From Rhynochetos jubatus (lineage: Eukaryota; Chordata; Aves; Eurypygiformes; Rhynochetidae), in assembly GCA_027574665.1 (NCBI GenBank), contig CM050656.1, positions 2,789,001 through 2,853,000 on the forward strand: a stretch of 64,000 nt of DNA, read 5' to 3'. A program made the position numbers and the translations under genes. Positions 1-19,012 of the stretch are shown here, one piece after another. Below the pieces are notes generated by a model. It ran no database searches. It was not told the origin of the DNA and worked only from the letters and a program-made list of their open reading frames with translations. Each line of letters opens with the position of its first letter. Positions within the stretch are counted from its first letter, which is position 1.

Positions 1-514
1 CTGACGTACAGAGGTGATGGTATCACAGAGACCATGGTTAGGTTACTTCCTGACGTACAGAGGTGATGGTATCACAGAGACCATGGTTCTTCCCTCTCCA
101 GACTGACAGCAACCACAGAGAAAAACTTTCTACCTTTTTCTACCTTCTGCGTGAAGGAATTATATCAAAAACTCAGTGAAAAGGGGAATCGTGCTGAAGT
201 AGTTTCACAGATAAAGTACCAACACCAGCTGCCCCTTCTCCATGTTCACAGTCTCAGTTTGGGTACAATAAATTGGTTTCACAAAAAAATACGAACTCCA
301 CCTCAGTTTTCAAAACACACGGGTGGTGTTGTGGAATTGCACGATGTACAGGGGGAATAAATCCCGTAGGAATGCTGTGTATGGAAGTTTCGGGTGTGTT
401 TGCTAGCGGAGACCTTCCCGGAGGCCGTTACAATGTGCGTGTGAACAGAGTGAAGCAGCAGCTTTGGCTTTTGTGGTTAATACTGAAACTCTTGTCTTTT
501 CCCTGAAATGCCAG
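1..514. other. Intron of the MCCC2-like gene with a 39-bp direct repeat
   Basis: This is the tail of an intron whose upstream exon lies before the window. No coding segment matching the MCCC2 N-domain is visible here. Bases 1-39 recur exactly at 50-88, a 49-bp period, and the window begins inside this duplication. A pyrimidine tract leads to the acceptor at 513-514. Confidence 0.7.
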
Positions 515-3500
515 TCGGAGCTGTTCCCTGACAAGTCACACGGTGGCAGAGTTTTCTACAATGAAGCCATAATGTCTGCCATGAGAATCCCTCAGGTACA
601 GTGGCATTTGGAGTACAAGTAAGTGTAGCAAATGCGAGGGTTGGGCTTGAGCTTCGGGGTCTCCCAACCCAAACGATTCGATGGTTCTGTGATCAATAGA
701 GCAATGAAAAAAGTTTTGTTCTAATACAGATTTTAGGAACAACTCTGAAATGTCCAAAAAAAAAAATTCCCAAAGCTCACCTTTTGTGTTTGTGGGGAAG
801 GGAGATTCGAACAGTATCTCCCGTAACAGCGTATTTCAGCCTTAAGGATCTTGTTTGCCGACTGTTGGCGACGGAAAAGCACCAAATCACTAGGTTGTTT
901 CAGAGTAAACACAGGAACTCTCTCAAAACCAGCACCGGTGTCCACGCTGGTATTTCTCTCTCCTCCGTTGTTCCCCTCCGTTGTTCTCCTCCGCTGTCAA
1001 GCTGCTATTTAGTCTCTTGAATGTGAAATAACTGTAATGGTGTTGCCTTTCCGTTCTCCTCTCTCCAGCACCTGGATTTGCTTTGGTTTCTTTGTCCTTC
1101 AGGTGGCCGTGGTGTGCGGCTCCTGCGTGGCTGGTGGTGCCTACGTGCCAACCATGGCAGAGGAAGCTGTGATTATAGATAAAATCGGTACGCTGTTCCT
1201 TGCTGGCCCACCTCTGGTAAAAGCTGCTACAGGAGAATATGTCTCTCCCGAGGACCTGGGAGGAGCTAAACTTCACTCCAAGTACGTGAAATAGGTCTCA
1301 AAAATAGTAGAGAATTCAGCATACTTCGCTTCAAAGAAACTGGTGTTCTGGCTTAAATTGGGGTGACTGAGCCGCAGTGACAGGACACAGCGTGGTCCTC
1401 AGGGACTGAACGCACGCAGTGAGAACGCAGCAGAAATGATGCTTGAATCGCCCGAGAGTTGGTGGTATGGGGTTACGTAGGTGGGAGCACCATGGGGCTG
1501 TTCCTTGAAATGACAAAAGGAACATGGCATTGGAATTTAGGCTCTACTGTTGTCCATGGGAACTTTTCACTTCCACTCTGTGTATACGCACACGCTGATA
1601 GAAAACTCAGAGGTCAGGCCCAACAGTAGAACCTATTATTACACCGTTTGCTTTCCTGCTCAGGTGTGGGGGGTTTTTTTGTTCGTTAGATGAGCCAAAT
1701 GGAAGCAAAATGAAGTGATGTTGTGGGGTGAAGCAGGGACTGGACAAATCCGGTTTTGATTTCCTGTTTTTCCACATACTTTCTGAGCAGCTTCAGGCAA
1801 GTCAGTTCCTCTGTGCCTCAGAGAGACCGGCTGCAGAAGAGGGATGGTGTCACTTCTATAAACGTTATCAGGACACATACATTAAAAAAAAATAAAGCAT
1901 GAGTGTGATGATGGAGAAAACGCATAAGAAATTATTTTTTCTGCCCTAAAGAGAGACGTCAAAATAGTAACTTCCTTCTAGACAGGGGAAAAGAGTGGCT
2001 TGGCTTTGGTATACCGTAACCAGATTGCATACCTTTCCCACAAAACCGAGCACCGGTGTGACAGCCAGCTCCCCGTGTTACGTGTGACACGTTGCTCTCT
2101 TTGTATCTGGGCCAGAAGTGCTTATTTTGAAATAATTTGTAAAGGTTGTTTTCCCTTTATGATACTGTTTGCAACAACATCATCATGAAAACAGATTCAA
2201 AGGTCTGTCTTCAATACAGGTCAACACAAGGCACAGGGAAGAGCTTCTTCCTACTGTGAATTTGGTTTGGGGTTGGACTACGCAGAAATTCCGCTGATTT
2301 ACTGCTTTCAGCTCATTCATACAAGAGCAAAATCACACAATGTTTACTGCGGGTTTGGAGAGCCACAGTACGGGTTAAGGCTTTTCCTTTAGCTTGTTTT
2401 TCTGTCAGAATTCAGATTTCATTAATTCCATGCTAATTGATGTTGCTCTCTCTCCTAGAGTCAGTGGCTGTAGTGACCATTTTGCATCTTCGGAAAAGGA
2501 AGCCTATGAGTGTATTCGAAACGTTATCTCAACGTTAAATTACGATCCCCTGCCGGAGGAGGCCCTGGAGCATGACAGTCCTCTCTATAGTTCTGACGAG
2601 CTCTTGGGACTGGCACCGCAAGATTATAGGTGTACTCTTCCTGTGAAACTGGTAAGGTGGCGGATACTGTATTCCTTCGTCCCGTCAGTCCCTCTGTCCG
2701 GTACCTCCAGATTAACAGCAACAGGCTGTTCTCTCTTGGAGAACAGTACCTGAGATACTCTGTATTACCTAATCAGTCTGCAACAAAGCAGAATGGCAAG
2801 AATTCTGTAGAATTATAGAAAACATTTCAGCTGAAAACCTGCTAGAGATCAGGTAATGACAGATGATGCCAGCTGATCCCCATTTGCTTCCCTCGTGCTG
2901 TTTGAGATGCTGTTATGGCAGTATGTCTTGTACTGTGTTGGCTGCCTTGAGGATGTGCACCCCTTCAGTGTCCTGTTTTCCCCTGCCTTTGGGTTTTTTC
3001 CCCTCTAGACTCTATCCTGTAACTTAAATGCCTCATGAAAACACTGACCAAAACCCAAGAAAGCTCAGATTAACCTTGTTTGAGGCTGGGATAGATGCTG
3101 ATACATAAGCAGAGACACGCAGAGCTGCCCACGCTATTTTCACTGTGTGGTTCTAGAAGAGAATTAGTCTCCAAAGAAGTGAATCCAGTATCTTTTCCAG
3201 GGGTAAATTCCTAAAGTTAAGGGGATTGGCTGTAGAAAGCAGCGTAGCTTTGAAGGCAGCTTTACACGGCGTTGGAAGAAAGCATTAGCAACATGCAACC
3301 GAGCGTTTCTCACGCACACAAACTGTGTCTGCACACGCTGGGTTGTGTACGCCACTTCTGTGCACACGAACGACTGTGCTCTGTAGCACTGAAGTAATTT
3401 TGGAGTTGAACTCGGGCTCAGACCACATGGTTCACAATCAAACATAACCTCAGATTTGGTATTTTGTGCATATTGAGTATTTAGCGGAGTGCAAGACATA

Positions 3501-6500
3501 AAAGGGCCTTCCGTGCTCGTTTGGGTTGACTTCTTGCATAGTACAGGTCTCCTTGCTGTTGGAACAGAGCGTATCTTTTAGCAGAACTACCCTATTTTCA
3601 CCTAAATTTCTGTAGTAACGATTACTTCTTTGCAGATTCTGAGCCGTCTGATGGATGGAAGCCGATTCCAGGAATTCAAGGCTAGTTATGGAACAACATT
3701 AGTAACAGGATTTGGCCATGTGGAAGGGTAAGGCTGTAAGGTTTCACTGTCAAAACCCATGGACACATTGGGCTGAAGAGCTTTCCCATCATTATCAGCC
3801 TTAACAGTATTCCAGTCACAATGGTGGCGGCGTTCCAAGTCAGTCAAAAATCGGTAATAACACGCTTCTAGAAAGCCTGATCTGTCTCGGAGCTCTGAAT
3901 TCACCGTGTCTCAGGACTGTAGCAGCAGAGGGTGATTATGAACGGCTGGTTTTCACGGCTTTGTGAAAGGATTTATTTGCTCACCAAAGTTAGTGGTCAG
4001 ACAGCTGGAACGTAGAAGTCTCAGGAGTTTCCTTAAGAAAGATCATCTTTAAGTGTTCCTTCCCAAACTGAGTTGTAAGCTATTATTCCTTCTCCCGCGT
4101 GATGGAGATGGGATAATACAATAAAACCTTGCGTAGTTCGGATCTGGCTGTATGATTAACACGTTCAGGAATATAAAACATCCTAGCCAAATCATATTAA
4201 AAAAAAAAAAAAGGCAGTAATATTTTCAGAGCCTCTTTGGGTTGAAAATATAAACTTTCCAGGTTGATTGTTGTGTTGTGTTGCGGGAGTTAGAGCCCAG
4301 GGTCCTGGCACCTTGTACGTGCCTTGCAGGGCACACTCTGACATCCGTAGCTCTACCTGCCCTCTGGGTATTAATCCACAGTAATACTTCCCTGCTTTAC
4401 AGCCAGGAGTGCTGTAGGACGTCCCGTTTGTCAGGCCGGTGAGGGTCCCGAATGCAATGACACGTGTCAGCGCCTCCTCTCACACCCCGAGTTGCTGTAA
4501 CAGGGCAGATCTCTGTGTGCACGGCTGTTTATGTTTCCATCCTTCAGAACACGGTGCACACCAGTGTCACCATTTCTGGGGTTCAGAAGTGAAGGTGTTC
4601 CCGTGTCCGTTTTGCAGGCACTTGGTGGGGGTGGTGGCTAACAACGGGGAGCTGTCCCACGACGCCTCTCTCAAGGGTAGCCATTTCGTACAGCTGTGCG
4701 GTCAGCGGAGCATCCCCATCCTCTTCTTCCAAAACACCGCTCCACACACAGCAGAGCCCACAAGCGTCTCGCAGGTACGGCGTTTTTAGCTCGGCGCGCT
4801 TCATTCAAGCAACTCCTACTTCTCGCTTTGTTTGTGATCACGTTTTGAAAGTTGTTGTTAGGAAATTTCTTCTTTTACAAGCCGCCTTTGATGGTTTAAA
4901 CCAAGAAGCTTCATAATTACTTTGTTCTTAAATCTTTCCATTAACATTGGCTGAGGTCAGTTGGATGAGATTCAACAAGGCCAAGTGCCGGGTCTTGCGT
5001 TTCGGTCACAACAACCCCCGGCAGCGCTACAGGGTCACGGAAGAGTGGCTGGAAAGCTGTCAGGCAGAAAAGGAGCTGGGGGTGTTGGTTGACGGTGGCT
5101 GAATATGAGCTGGCATGTGGCCAAGAAGGCCAAGGGCATGCTGGCCTGTCTCAGAACAGTGTGGTCAGCAGGAGCAGGGCAGGGATTGTGCCCCTGTACT
5201 CGGCACCTCGAGTACCGTGTTCAGTTTTGGGCCCCTCACGCCAAGAAGGACATGGAGATGCTGGAGCGTGTCCAGAGAAGGGCGACAGCTGGTGAGGGGT
5301 CTGGAGAACAAGTGTGCTGAGGAGCGGCTGAGGGAGCCAGGGGTGTTCAGCCTGAAGGAGGCTGAGGGGGAGACCTGAGCGCTCTACAGCCCCCTGGAAG
5401 GAGGGTGCAGGGAGGTGGGTGCTGGCCTGTTCTCCCAGGTACCTGGTGACAGGACAAGAGGAAACGGCCTCTAGTTGCATCAGGGGAGGTTTAGACTGGA
5501 TGGTAGGAAAGCTTCTTCGCTGAGAGAGTGGCCAGGCACTGGAACAGGCTGCCCAGGGACGTGGTGGAGTCACCGTCCCTGGAGGTGTTCAAGGAGCATG
5601 TACACGTGGTGTTTGAGGACATGGTGTTTGGGTACGGTAGTGTTGGGCTGGTGGTTGGACTGGGTGACCTGATGGGTCTTTTCCAACCTTAGTGATTCTG
5701 TGATTCTCACTTGATTCTAATTTTAAGCAGGCCCCTGTGCTAAACCAGCACTGTCCAGGTGGCATGCCAGCTGTAGAACTTGGCGTTGCTAGTGCTTTTT
5801 ACACCGAGGTACAGCCTATCGATTCTTCGGATACCGCAGTGTTGTAGGGTTTTGCACACTGATTATGTTTCTTCCGCTGAGTTACGCTGTAAAATGAGTG
5901 TGCAATGGGCTGTGGTAGTTCACCGTGCTCTCTGTTTTGGAAGAAACGATCGTATGGAACGGTAAAGAAATAAATGTTGTAGAAATGCATTGCGATTTTG
6001 GTGGGAGTGAAGGGAATTAAAGACTTCAACGATGTAAAAATCTTTACTTCCGTTTCAGGCAGAGGCTCACTCCAACAGATTAAAGGCCCAGGCCTCCATG
6101 ATGGCTGCTGTGGCCTGCGCTGCTGTTCCCAAAATAACCGTTGTAATCGGTGGCTGTTACGGGAGCGAAAGCTACGCTATGGTACGGGTAGCGTGAACAT
6201 TGACGGTTTGGTAACAGACTTGTGACACCTCACCAAGATTTCTCAGCACTTCCTTTTTAAAAGGGAGTCAGCTGTTGGTACAGACATTTAACTGGAGTTG
6301 TTCCTTTGCTTTTGAACTAAGCAATGCATGACAGGCTGTGATTGCAGAAAACGTGGTCTGCACCTAAGAACCTAGACCACTCGTAAAGGAACCCCAGGTT
6401 ATCCGACAACGTCCCCGCGCAGGAGCTACTCCTGCCTTTTTCTCAGCACGTGCTGTTTGGTGTCCGTGGTGGCGGAGCACGTCTCCTTTGGCCGTGCTGC

Positions 6501-9500
6501 TGCGCGTGCTGCTCACGCTGGTCGTACGCGCACTAGGGCTCCTTGCTCGCTCAGAATCAAACATGTGAGTGCTTGGGGGCAATATTGAGGGCGGTGGGGA
6601 TGGGGGCTACCGGAGGATGTCTGTGCTGACAGAGGGGCTGTAGCTGTGGTGGTAAAGGAGCCGTATCATTAACGCTTTGCAAATGAAACCGCATTACGTC
6701 CTGCCCTGATTCGACCGTCTCATCCTACAGACATATTTTTGTGACTCATTTCCATGAGTTTGCACTGCGCTTCTGTTTCTTGCAGTGTGGGAGATCGTTC
6801 AGCCCAAACTTTCTGTTCTTGTGGCCTAATGCAAGAGTTGCTCTTGTGGATTCAAGACATTTCTCCACAGTCCCACAAGCTGGCGACAGTGACTGTACAG
6901 GAGATGAGTCAGAGCTAAAACATCTGAAAGAAAAGTAAGGACATTAAATATAAACCCTTGCTGTGACACTGGGATTTAATTAGTTAAATTAACAACTTTA
7001 GTTCATCTTGCAGATCAACAAGAAATAAAGGGAACCTGAACCTACTGACATATATTTTAAATTTCCATGTAATTCCATATCTGTTCTCAGGATCTTCTTA
7101 AGGAAACACAAATTATTGACTTAAAAAATGCCCCAAAACCCAAAAACACCCCAACCCCAACTCCATACAATCCCAAATCAGGACACTGCTGTGTATTGAA
7201 GAGGGTGATCTGAATGCGGAGGATGCTCTGTGCTGCACTGACCAGATCTGTTACACGTTCTTTGCTGGATTCTTAGTAATTTTAACAGTAGCATTATTGC
7301 ACATTCACTTGAGACTGAAATATATACCTTTTTCATCTACGATTTTGGTCTACTGGCCTGACGGGTTTTATTACATTCGTTGTGCTTTTAAGCTTGTTTA
7401 ACACTGTGTCTTCTCCAGGCTAGAGGAAGAAAGCAGCGCGTTTTACTCCTCTGCCAGACTCTGGGATGATGGTGTAATTCTACCTCAAAACACTAGAAAG
7501 GTAGGGATTTTCCTTACGTGTCCTTTCCAGTACATTTATCCCCGGATCTCAAGGCGTATGCCTGTGACCCGCTCAAGGTCAGCGGCGTGCTGATTCCCAG
7601 AGCCGGGTCTCCCACTTCACACGGCGTTTTGTGTGGCATTGAGCTGTGCGATCCTCACCTCTCCTCTTCCCAGCCAAAATGTTTGAATTCTGGTTACTCA
7701 CCTACAGCATTTCCTCATCGAACCTCTTCATTGACTTTACCATTTGATTCTGTATCCAAATCCTTTCTTTTTCGGCCTTGCATGGTCACCTATCTCTTCG
7801 CTCTTCCCCATTCACATTGTTTCCATTCTTTTGTCCCAGGATGTTCTTTTTGCCACTCTCTGTGCCAGCGTGTAATCTGCTGTCTGTCTACATTTGGGAC
7901 GCCCCCCGTGCCTCTCGTGTGTTTTTTAAAGTTGGCAGACGTTTACTCCATTAGATTCTTAAGGAAAACCGCTGCCTTTGTTCCCATATTTTGCCTGCTC
8001 CTTGTTGAGTAGCAATACTTAAAAAGGTCTTTGCAATTCTGACGCTTGTTTCCTTAAAGCTCACAAATACAGCCTGCTACCTGTGAATCCTTCTAAAGAC
8101 TTCTAAAGTATTCGTGGTCCTACGTAGAGGGTAGATACTTTCTGTGGAGTTTATGGGAACTTTGGTAGTGGGAGAGCACTGAGAAGTATTTTCTAGTACC
8201 AGAGCCCCGGGACTAGCCCTCTGTAGAACTGCATGTGAAAAGAACATACGTGATAGCTGAAATGAATCACTGTCCCTCTTGGGTAATTTTCACCACCACG
8301 ACTCGAGAGCAGCCCTGAGGAGAAGAACCTCGGGGTGCTGGTGGACGAGAAGCTGAACATGAGCTGGCTGTGTGCGCTGGCAGCCCAGAAAGCCAACCGG
8401 ATCCTGGGCTGGATCAGGAGAAGTGTGGCCAGCAGGGTGAGGGAGGGGATTCTCCCCCTCTGCTCTGCTCTTGTGAGACCCCCCTGGAGTGCTGTGTCCA
8501 GCTGTGGAGCCCTCAGCGTAAGAAGGGTATCGGCCAGTTGGAGCGAGTCCAGAGGAGGCCACGGGGATGCTCCAAGGGCTGGAGCCCCTCTGCCATGGGG
8601 ACAGGCTGGGAGAGTTGGGCTTGTTCAGCCTGGAGAAGAGAAGGCTCCAGGGAGACCTTACAGCACCTTCCAGTGCCTGAAGGGGGCTACAAGGAAGCTG
8701 GGAGGACTTTGTACAAGGGCCTGTAGTGACAGGACAAGGGGTAATGGGTTTAAACTGAAAGTGGGGAGATTGAGATTGGACATCAGGAAGAAATTCTTCC
8801 TGGAGAGGGTGGGGAGGCCCTGGGACAGGTTGCCCAGAGAAGCTGTGGATGCCCCATCCCTGGCAGTGTCCAAGGCCAGGCTGGATGAGGCTTGGAGCAA
8901 CCTGGGCTAGTGGAGGGTGTCCCTGCCCATGGCAGGGGGGTTGGAACTAGATGATTTTTAAAGTCCCTTCCAACCCAAACCGTTCTGTGATTCTATGACT
9001 CCTGTCTGCATGTTTAGCTCTTTTTACAATCATGTTTTCTCCCAGTTGTGCTAGTAGGTTGAACTTAGGTTTGGCTTTGCCTGAACCGACAGCGTGTGCT
9101 TGCTCAGGTCCTTAACGTGCTTTCTTTCAAATAGGCTTTTAAAAGACAGCGTGTGCTCCGGTAGCAGTGAAATATGCACAGGGAAATGCTTATCACAACT
9201 CGATTTCCAACAAGACACACAAAAGGTTTTGGCAAAGACGACTGTTACACGCACCATATGAGAGTTAACGAAACCTTAATGGAGAATTATCTCATTTTTA
9301 AGAGCAGAAGCAGTTCTGTGTTTTCAGCCACTGTCATCACGAGACACCAGGACTTGTTAGAAGGAGATGGATGCAGAAGAGCAGGACTCTGTGCTGATTT
9401 TGCTAGGCAAATGGGACTCTCAGGATGCGACAACACAAATGGATTATCGCATAATATATTTTCACTGGAGTTTTACATCAGAACAGCTTCCTAGTGTTCC

Positions 9501-9872
9501 ACAAGTAATTCTCCTGTCACCACAGTGACTTTAAAATGGTTGAGTGGCCTTTATGCAGTGCAGACCTTGGGGATCCCAAGGCATTTCTTCCTTACCACCC
9601 CCCTTGCCCCAGTGATGCGCCACACCACCACCTCTCTCCACCCACGGTTTGGCCAACAACTGCTTGTTTTACATGTCCCTTCTTTTGCACAAAGACAAAC
9701 GCGTTACTGAACGTGTTACTAGCAAGGTTGCTAGTTATTTGCTTGTTTCAGAGGCTCATTGCTTAAACTGTCTCTCGTTTTTCATCAGGTAATCGCACAG
9801 TGCTTGGAGATCATCGAACAGCAGCAGGCCCGGGTCGTGTCTCCGTGGCAATATCCTGTCATCAGAATGTAA
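515..9872 (+). CDS. MCCC2-like carboxyltransferase paralogue, last nine exons (5' part outside window)
   Basis: Exons read at 515-595, 1103-1281, 2459-2651, 3636-3727, 4618-4774, 6059-6181, 6786-6934, 7419-7500 and 9789-9872 (TAA 9870-9872). Every junction is GT-AG and the phases join into one frame of 379 codons plus stop. The protein aligns with the second half of MCCC2, the mitochondrial biotin-dependent carboxyltransferase beta subunit of leucine breakdown. It shares [97 protein letters not shown] and [11 protein letters not shown]. It differs sharply at the C-domain active-site loop (exon ending 4774), at the start of exon 6786-6934 and in the last 28 residues, although it keeps a terminal Arg-Met. 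Identity to MCCC2 is only moderate, so I call a paralogue, not MCCC2 itself. A CR1 copy lies in the intron before the last exon and another in the intron after 4774. The mitochondrial targeting peptide, if any, is outside the window. Confidence 0.88.
4618..4774 (+). CDS. MCCC2-like exon with altered carboxyltransferase loop
   Basis: This exon encodes the segment that follows the GYPVGIVGNNG stretch in MCCC2. It starts [16 protein letters not shown], keeps [18 protein letters not shown] and then diverges to [13 protein letters not shown]. In MCCC2 the residues after QN are ITGFMVG; the Gly-Phe-x-x-Gly turn helps form the oxyanion site in this family. Neither glycine is present here. About five extra residues separate QN from the conserved AAVACA helix in the next exon. 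Both splice sites are good and the frame is open, so the change is not an artefact of a wrong exon edge that I can detect. Confidence 0.85.
4949..5708 (+). mobile_element. CR1 LINE, 5'-truncated, decayed
   Basis: The copy begins in the reverse transcriptase region (FNKAKCRVL-like, then pieces matching LVAKKAKG...[16 protein letters not shown]), with frames broken by indels. It runs to the CR1 3' end, 'ggtcttttccaacctt' followed by tandem GTGATTCT at 5,693-5,707. It sits in an intron of the MCCC2-like gene, same orientation. It is more diverged than the other copies in the window. Confidence 0.9.
8303..8998 (+). mobile_element. CR1 LINE, 5'-truncated, with long residual RT frame
   Basis: This is the 3' end of CR1 ORF2. 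A 191-codon open stretch (8335-8910) reads [20 protein letters not shown] and later [14 protein letters not shown], typical of the CR1 reverse transcriptase C-terminus, with internal frame changes. It ends with 'caacccaaaccgttctgtg' and ATTCTATG. It is sense-oriented in the penultimate intron of the MCCC2-like gene. Confidence 0.93.
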
Positions 9873-9963
9873 CCGCAGCCCTTTCCAAACAATCCGCCTT
9901 TCGGTTAGCACCGTGCACTAGGAACCTTGAATGTAAATGGTTTTCTAACTCTTTGATACCATT

Positions 9964-9969
9964 AATAAA
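9964..9969 (+). promoter_or_regulatory. Polyadenylation signal of the MCCC2-like gene
   Basis: A canonical AATAAA lies 92 bp after the TAA at 9870-9872. It implies a short 3' UTR ending near 9,985. Confidence 0.7.
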
Positions 9970-10065
9970 AACATTAAACCACTGCAGAGAGAGAATCCTG
10001 GACTTCAGGCTGTTAGCAATACGTTTGTATTTTGGGCCATAACCGCTCACTACGTTAGCTGAGCA

Positions 10066-10071
10066 TTTATT
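10066..10071 (-). promoter_or_regulatory. RPE65: Candidate RPE65 polyadenylation signal
   Basis: Plus-strand TTTATT is AATAAA on the RPE65 strand. It is the first such hexamer I found after the stop at 11,060. It would give a 3' UTR of about 1 kb and place the two convergent gene ends less than 100 bp apart. Confidence 0.5.
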
Positions 10072-10516
10072 GTGTGTAAAGGAAGGATTAAGCTGAGAGC
10101 CTGTAGCACACTAAGGAAGGAAATTCAGCCTGAGCAGTAACAATTCCTTGATTTTTTCATATTCCTGTTCTAGTACGGAATCCAGAACTCAAGGAACTGC
10201 ACTTGGACAAAGGAGATGGGAAAGAGAGTGCAGGTAAGCTCGCGTGTGCAGTTCCCAGCTTTAGTAAAGGGGAAGGTGCTGTCTGCCGCTCCGCCCTGGG
10301 CCTGCCAGTTCGGATTTCCAAAGCAGCTACACACAGGTTCCACTCAGATTGCTCCGAGGATACTAACGGAGTGATCAGGAGGCAATTTCAACCTGTAATA
10401 TTTCAGTATAGGCTAAAGACCTTGTCTGAAAGCGTGTAACAGGGCACAGCGACTGCTCTACCTAATGGTACCGCATGTGCAAGGACTGGGTTTGCACTGT
10501 GCCCTTCCATGCACTG

Positions 10517-10772
10517 AAACGGCCTCAAGTTGTGCCGGGGGGGAGGTTTAGATGGGATATCAGGGACAATGTCTTCCCAGAAAGGGCTGTTGGGCACTGG
10601 AAGGGGCTGCCCAGGGAGGGGGGAGTCACCAGCCCAGTGGGGGTTTCAGAGCCGTGTGGACGAGGCGCTGAGGGTCATGGGTCAGTGGCGGGCTGGTCAG
10701 TGCTGGGTTAACGGTTGGACTGGGTGGGCTTAAAGGGCTTTTCCAACCTAAACAATTCCATGATTCTGTGAT
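10517..10772 (+). mobile_element. CR1 LINE 3' fragment between the convergent genes
   Basis: A short CR1 3' end: 'gaggtttagatgggatatcagg', 'ggctgcccaggga', 'ttggactgggtgggctt' and the ATTCTGTG-type tail near 10,760-10,772. It lies 3' of both the MCCC2-like gene and RPE65. If RPE65 uses the poly(A) signal at 10,066-10,071, the copy lies antisense inside its 3' UTR. Confidence 0.85.
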
Positions 10773-11059
10773 CTTTAACTCTACCGCAACTGCAAGGATC
10801 CGTTTTGTGATAACAAAAACCTGCCCCTGCCCCCAAACTCATGTTGTTTGCGGTTCTCAGCACTGTACACCCTGAAATCCTGCCAAAGGGTGCATTTGAA
10901 AAATACCGGGTTAAGCCTTCTGAGGAACCATCGACAAAACCGAGAGGCTCGATCTTAGTGAAGTAGTGGTGCAAATAAGAGGAATCTGAGTGCTTGTAAA
11001 CGGAGACTGCACCTTTCCGGAGCTGGGAGGAACCAAACACGGCGCCTTGCAGGCAGCGG

Positions 11060-18940
<7,881 letters not shown>

Positions 18941-19004
18941 TTTCTCCCCAACGAGGGATCTGAGCCTCCAGCAGCCAAACACGCAGTGGGAGCCGTGCAC
19001 CGGG

Positions 19005-19012
19005 TATTTATG
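19005..19012 (-). promoter_or_regulatory. RPE65: RPE65 TATA-like box
   Basis: Plus-strand TATTTATG reads CATAAATA on the gene strand, 65-72 bp upstream of the ATG at 18,940. This predicts a start near 18,975-18,985 and a 5' UTR of roughly 40 nt. RPE65 is known as a tissue-restricted gene with a compact promoter; no CpG island surrounds this start. Confidence 0.55.

Noticed and set aside
5151-5573. 140-codon minus-strand open frame
   Set aside because: It is the antisense strand of the CR1 copy at 4,949-5,708.
7518-8012. 164-codon open frame after an MCCC2-like exon
   Set aside because: It lies in the intron right after the donor at 7,501, has no matching acceptor and no homology to the family.
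8335-8910. 191-codon open frame as a host gene
   Set aside because: The translation and flanks match the C-terminus of CR1 reverse transcriptase and the CR1 tail follows.
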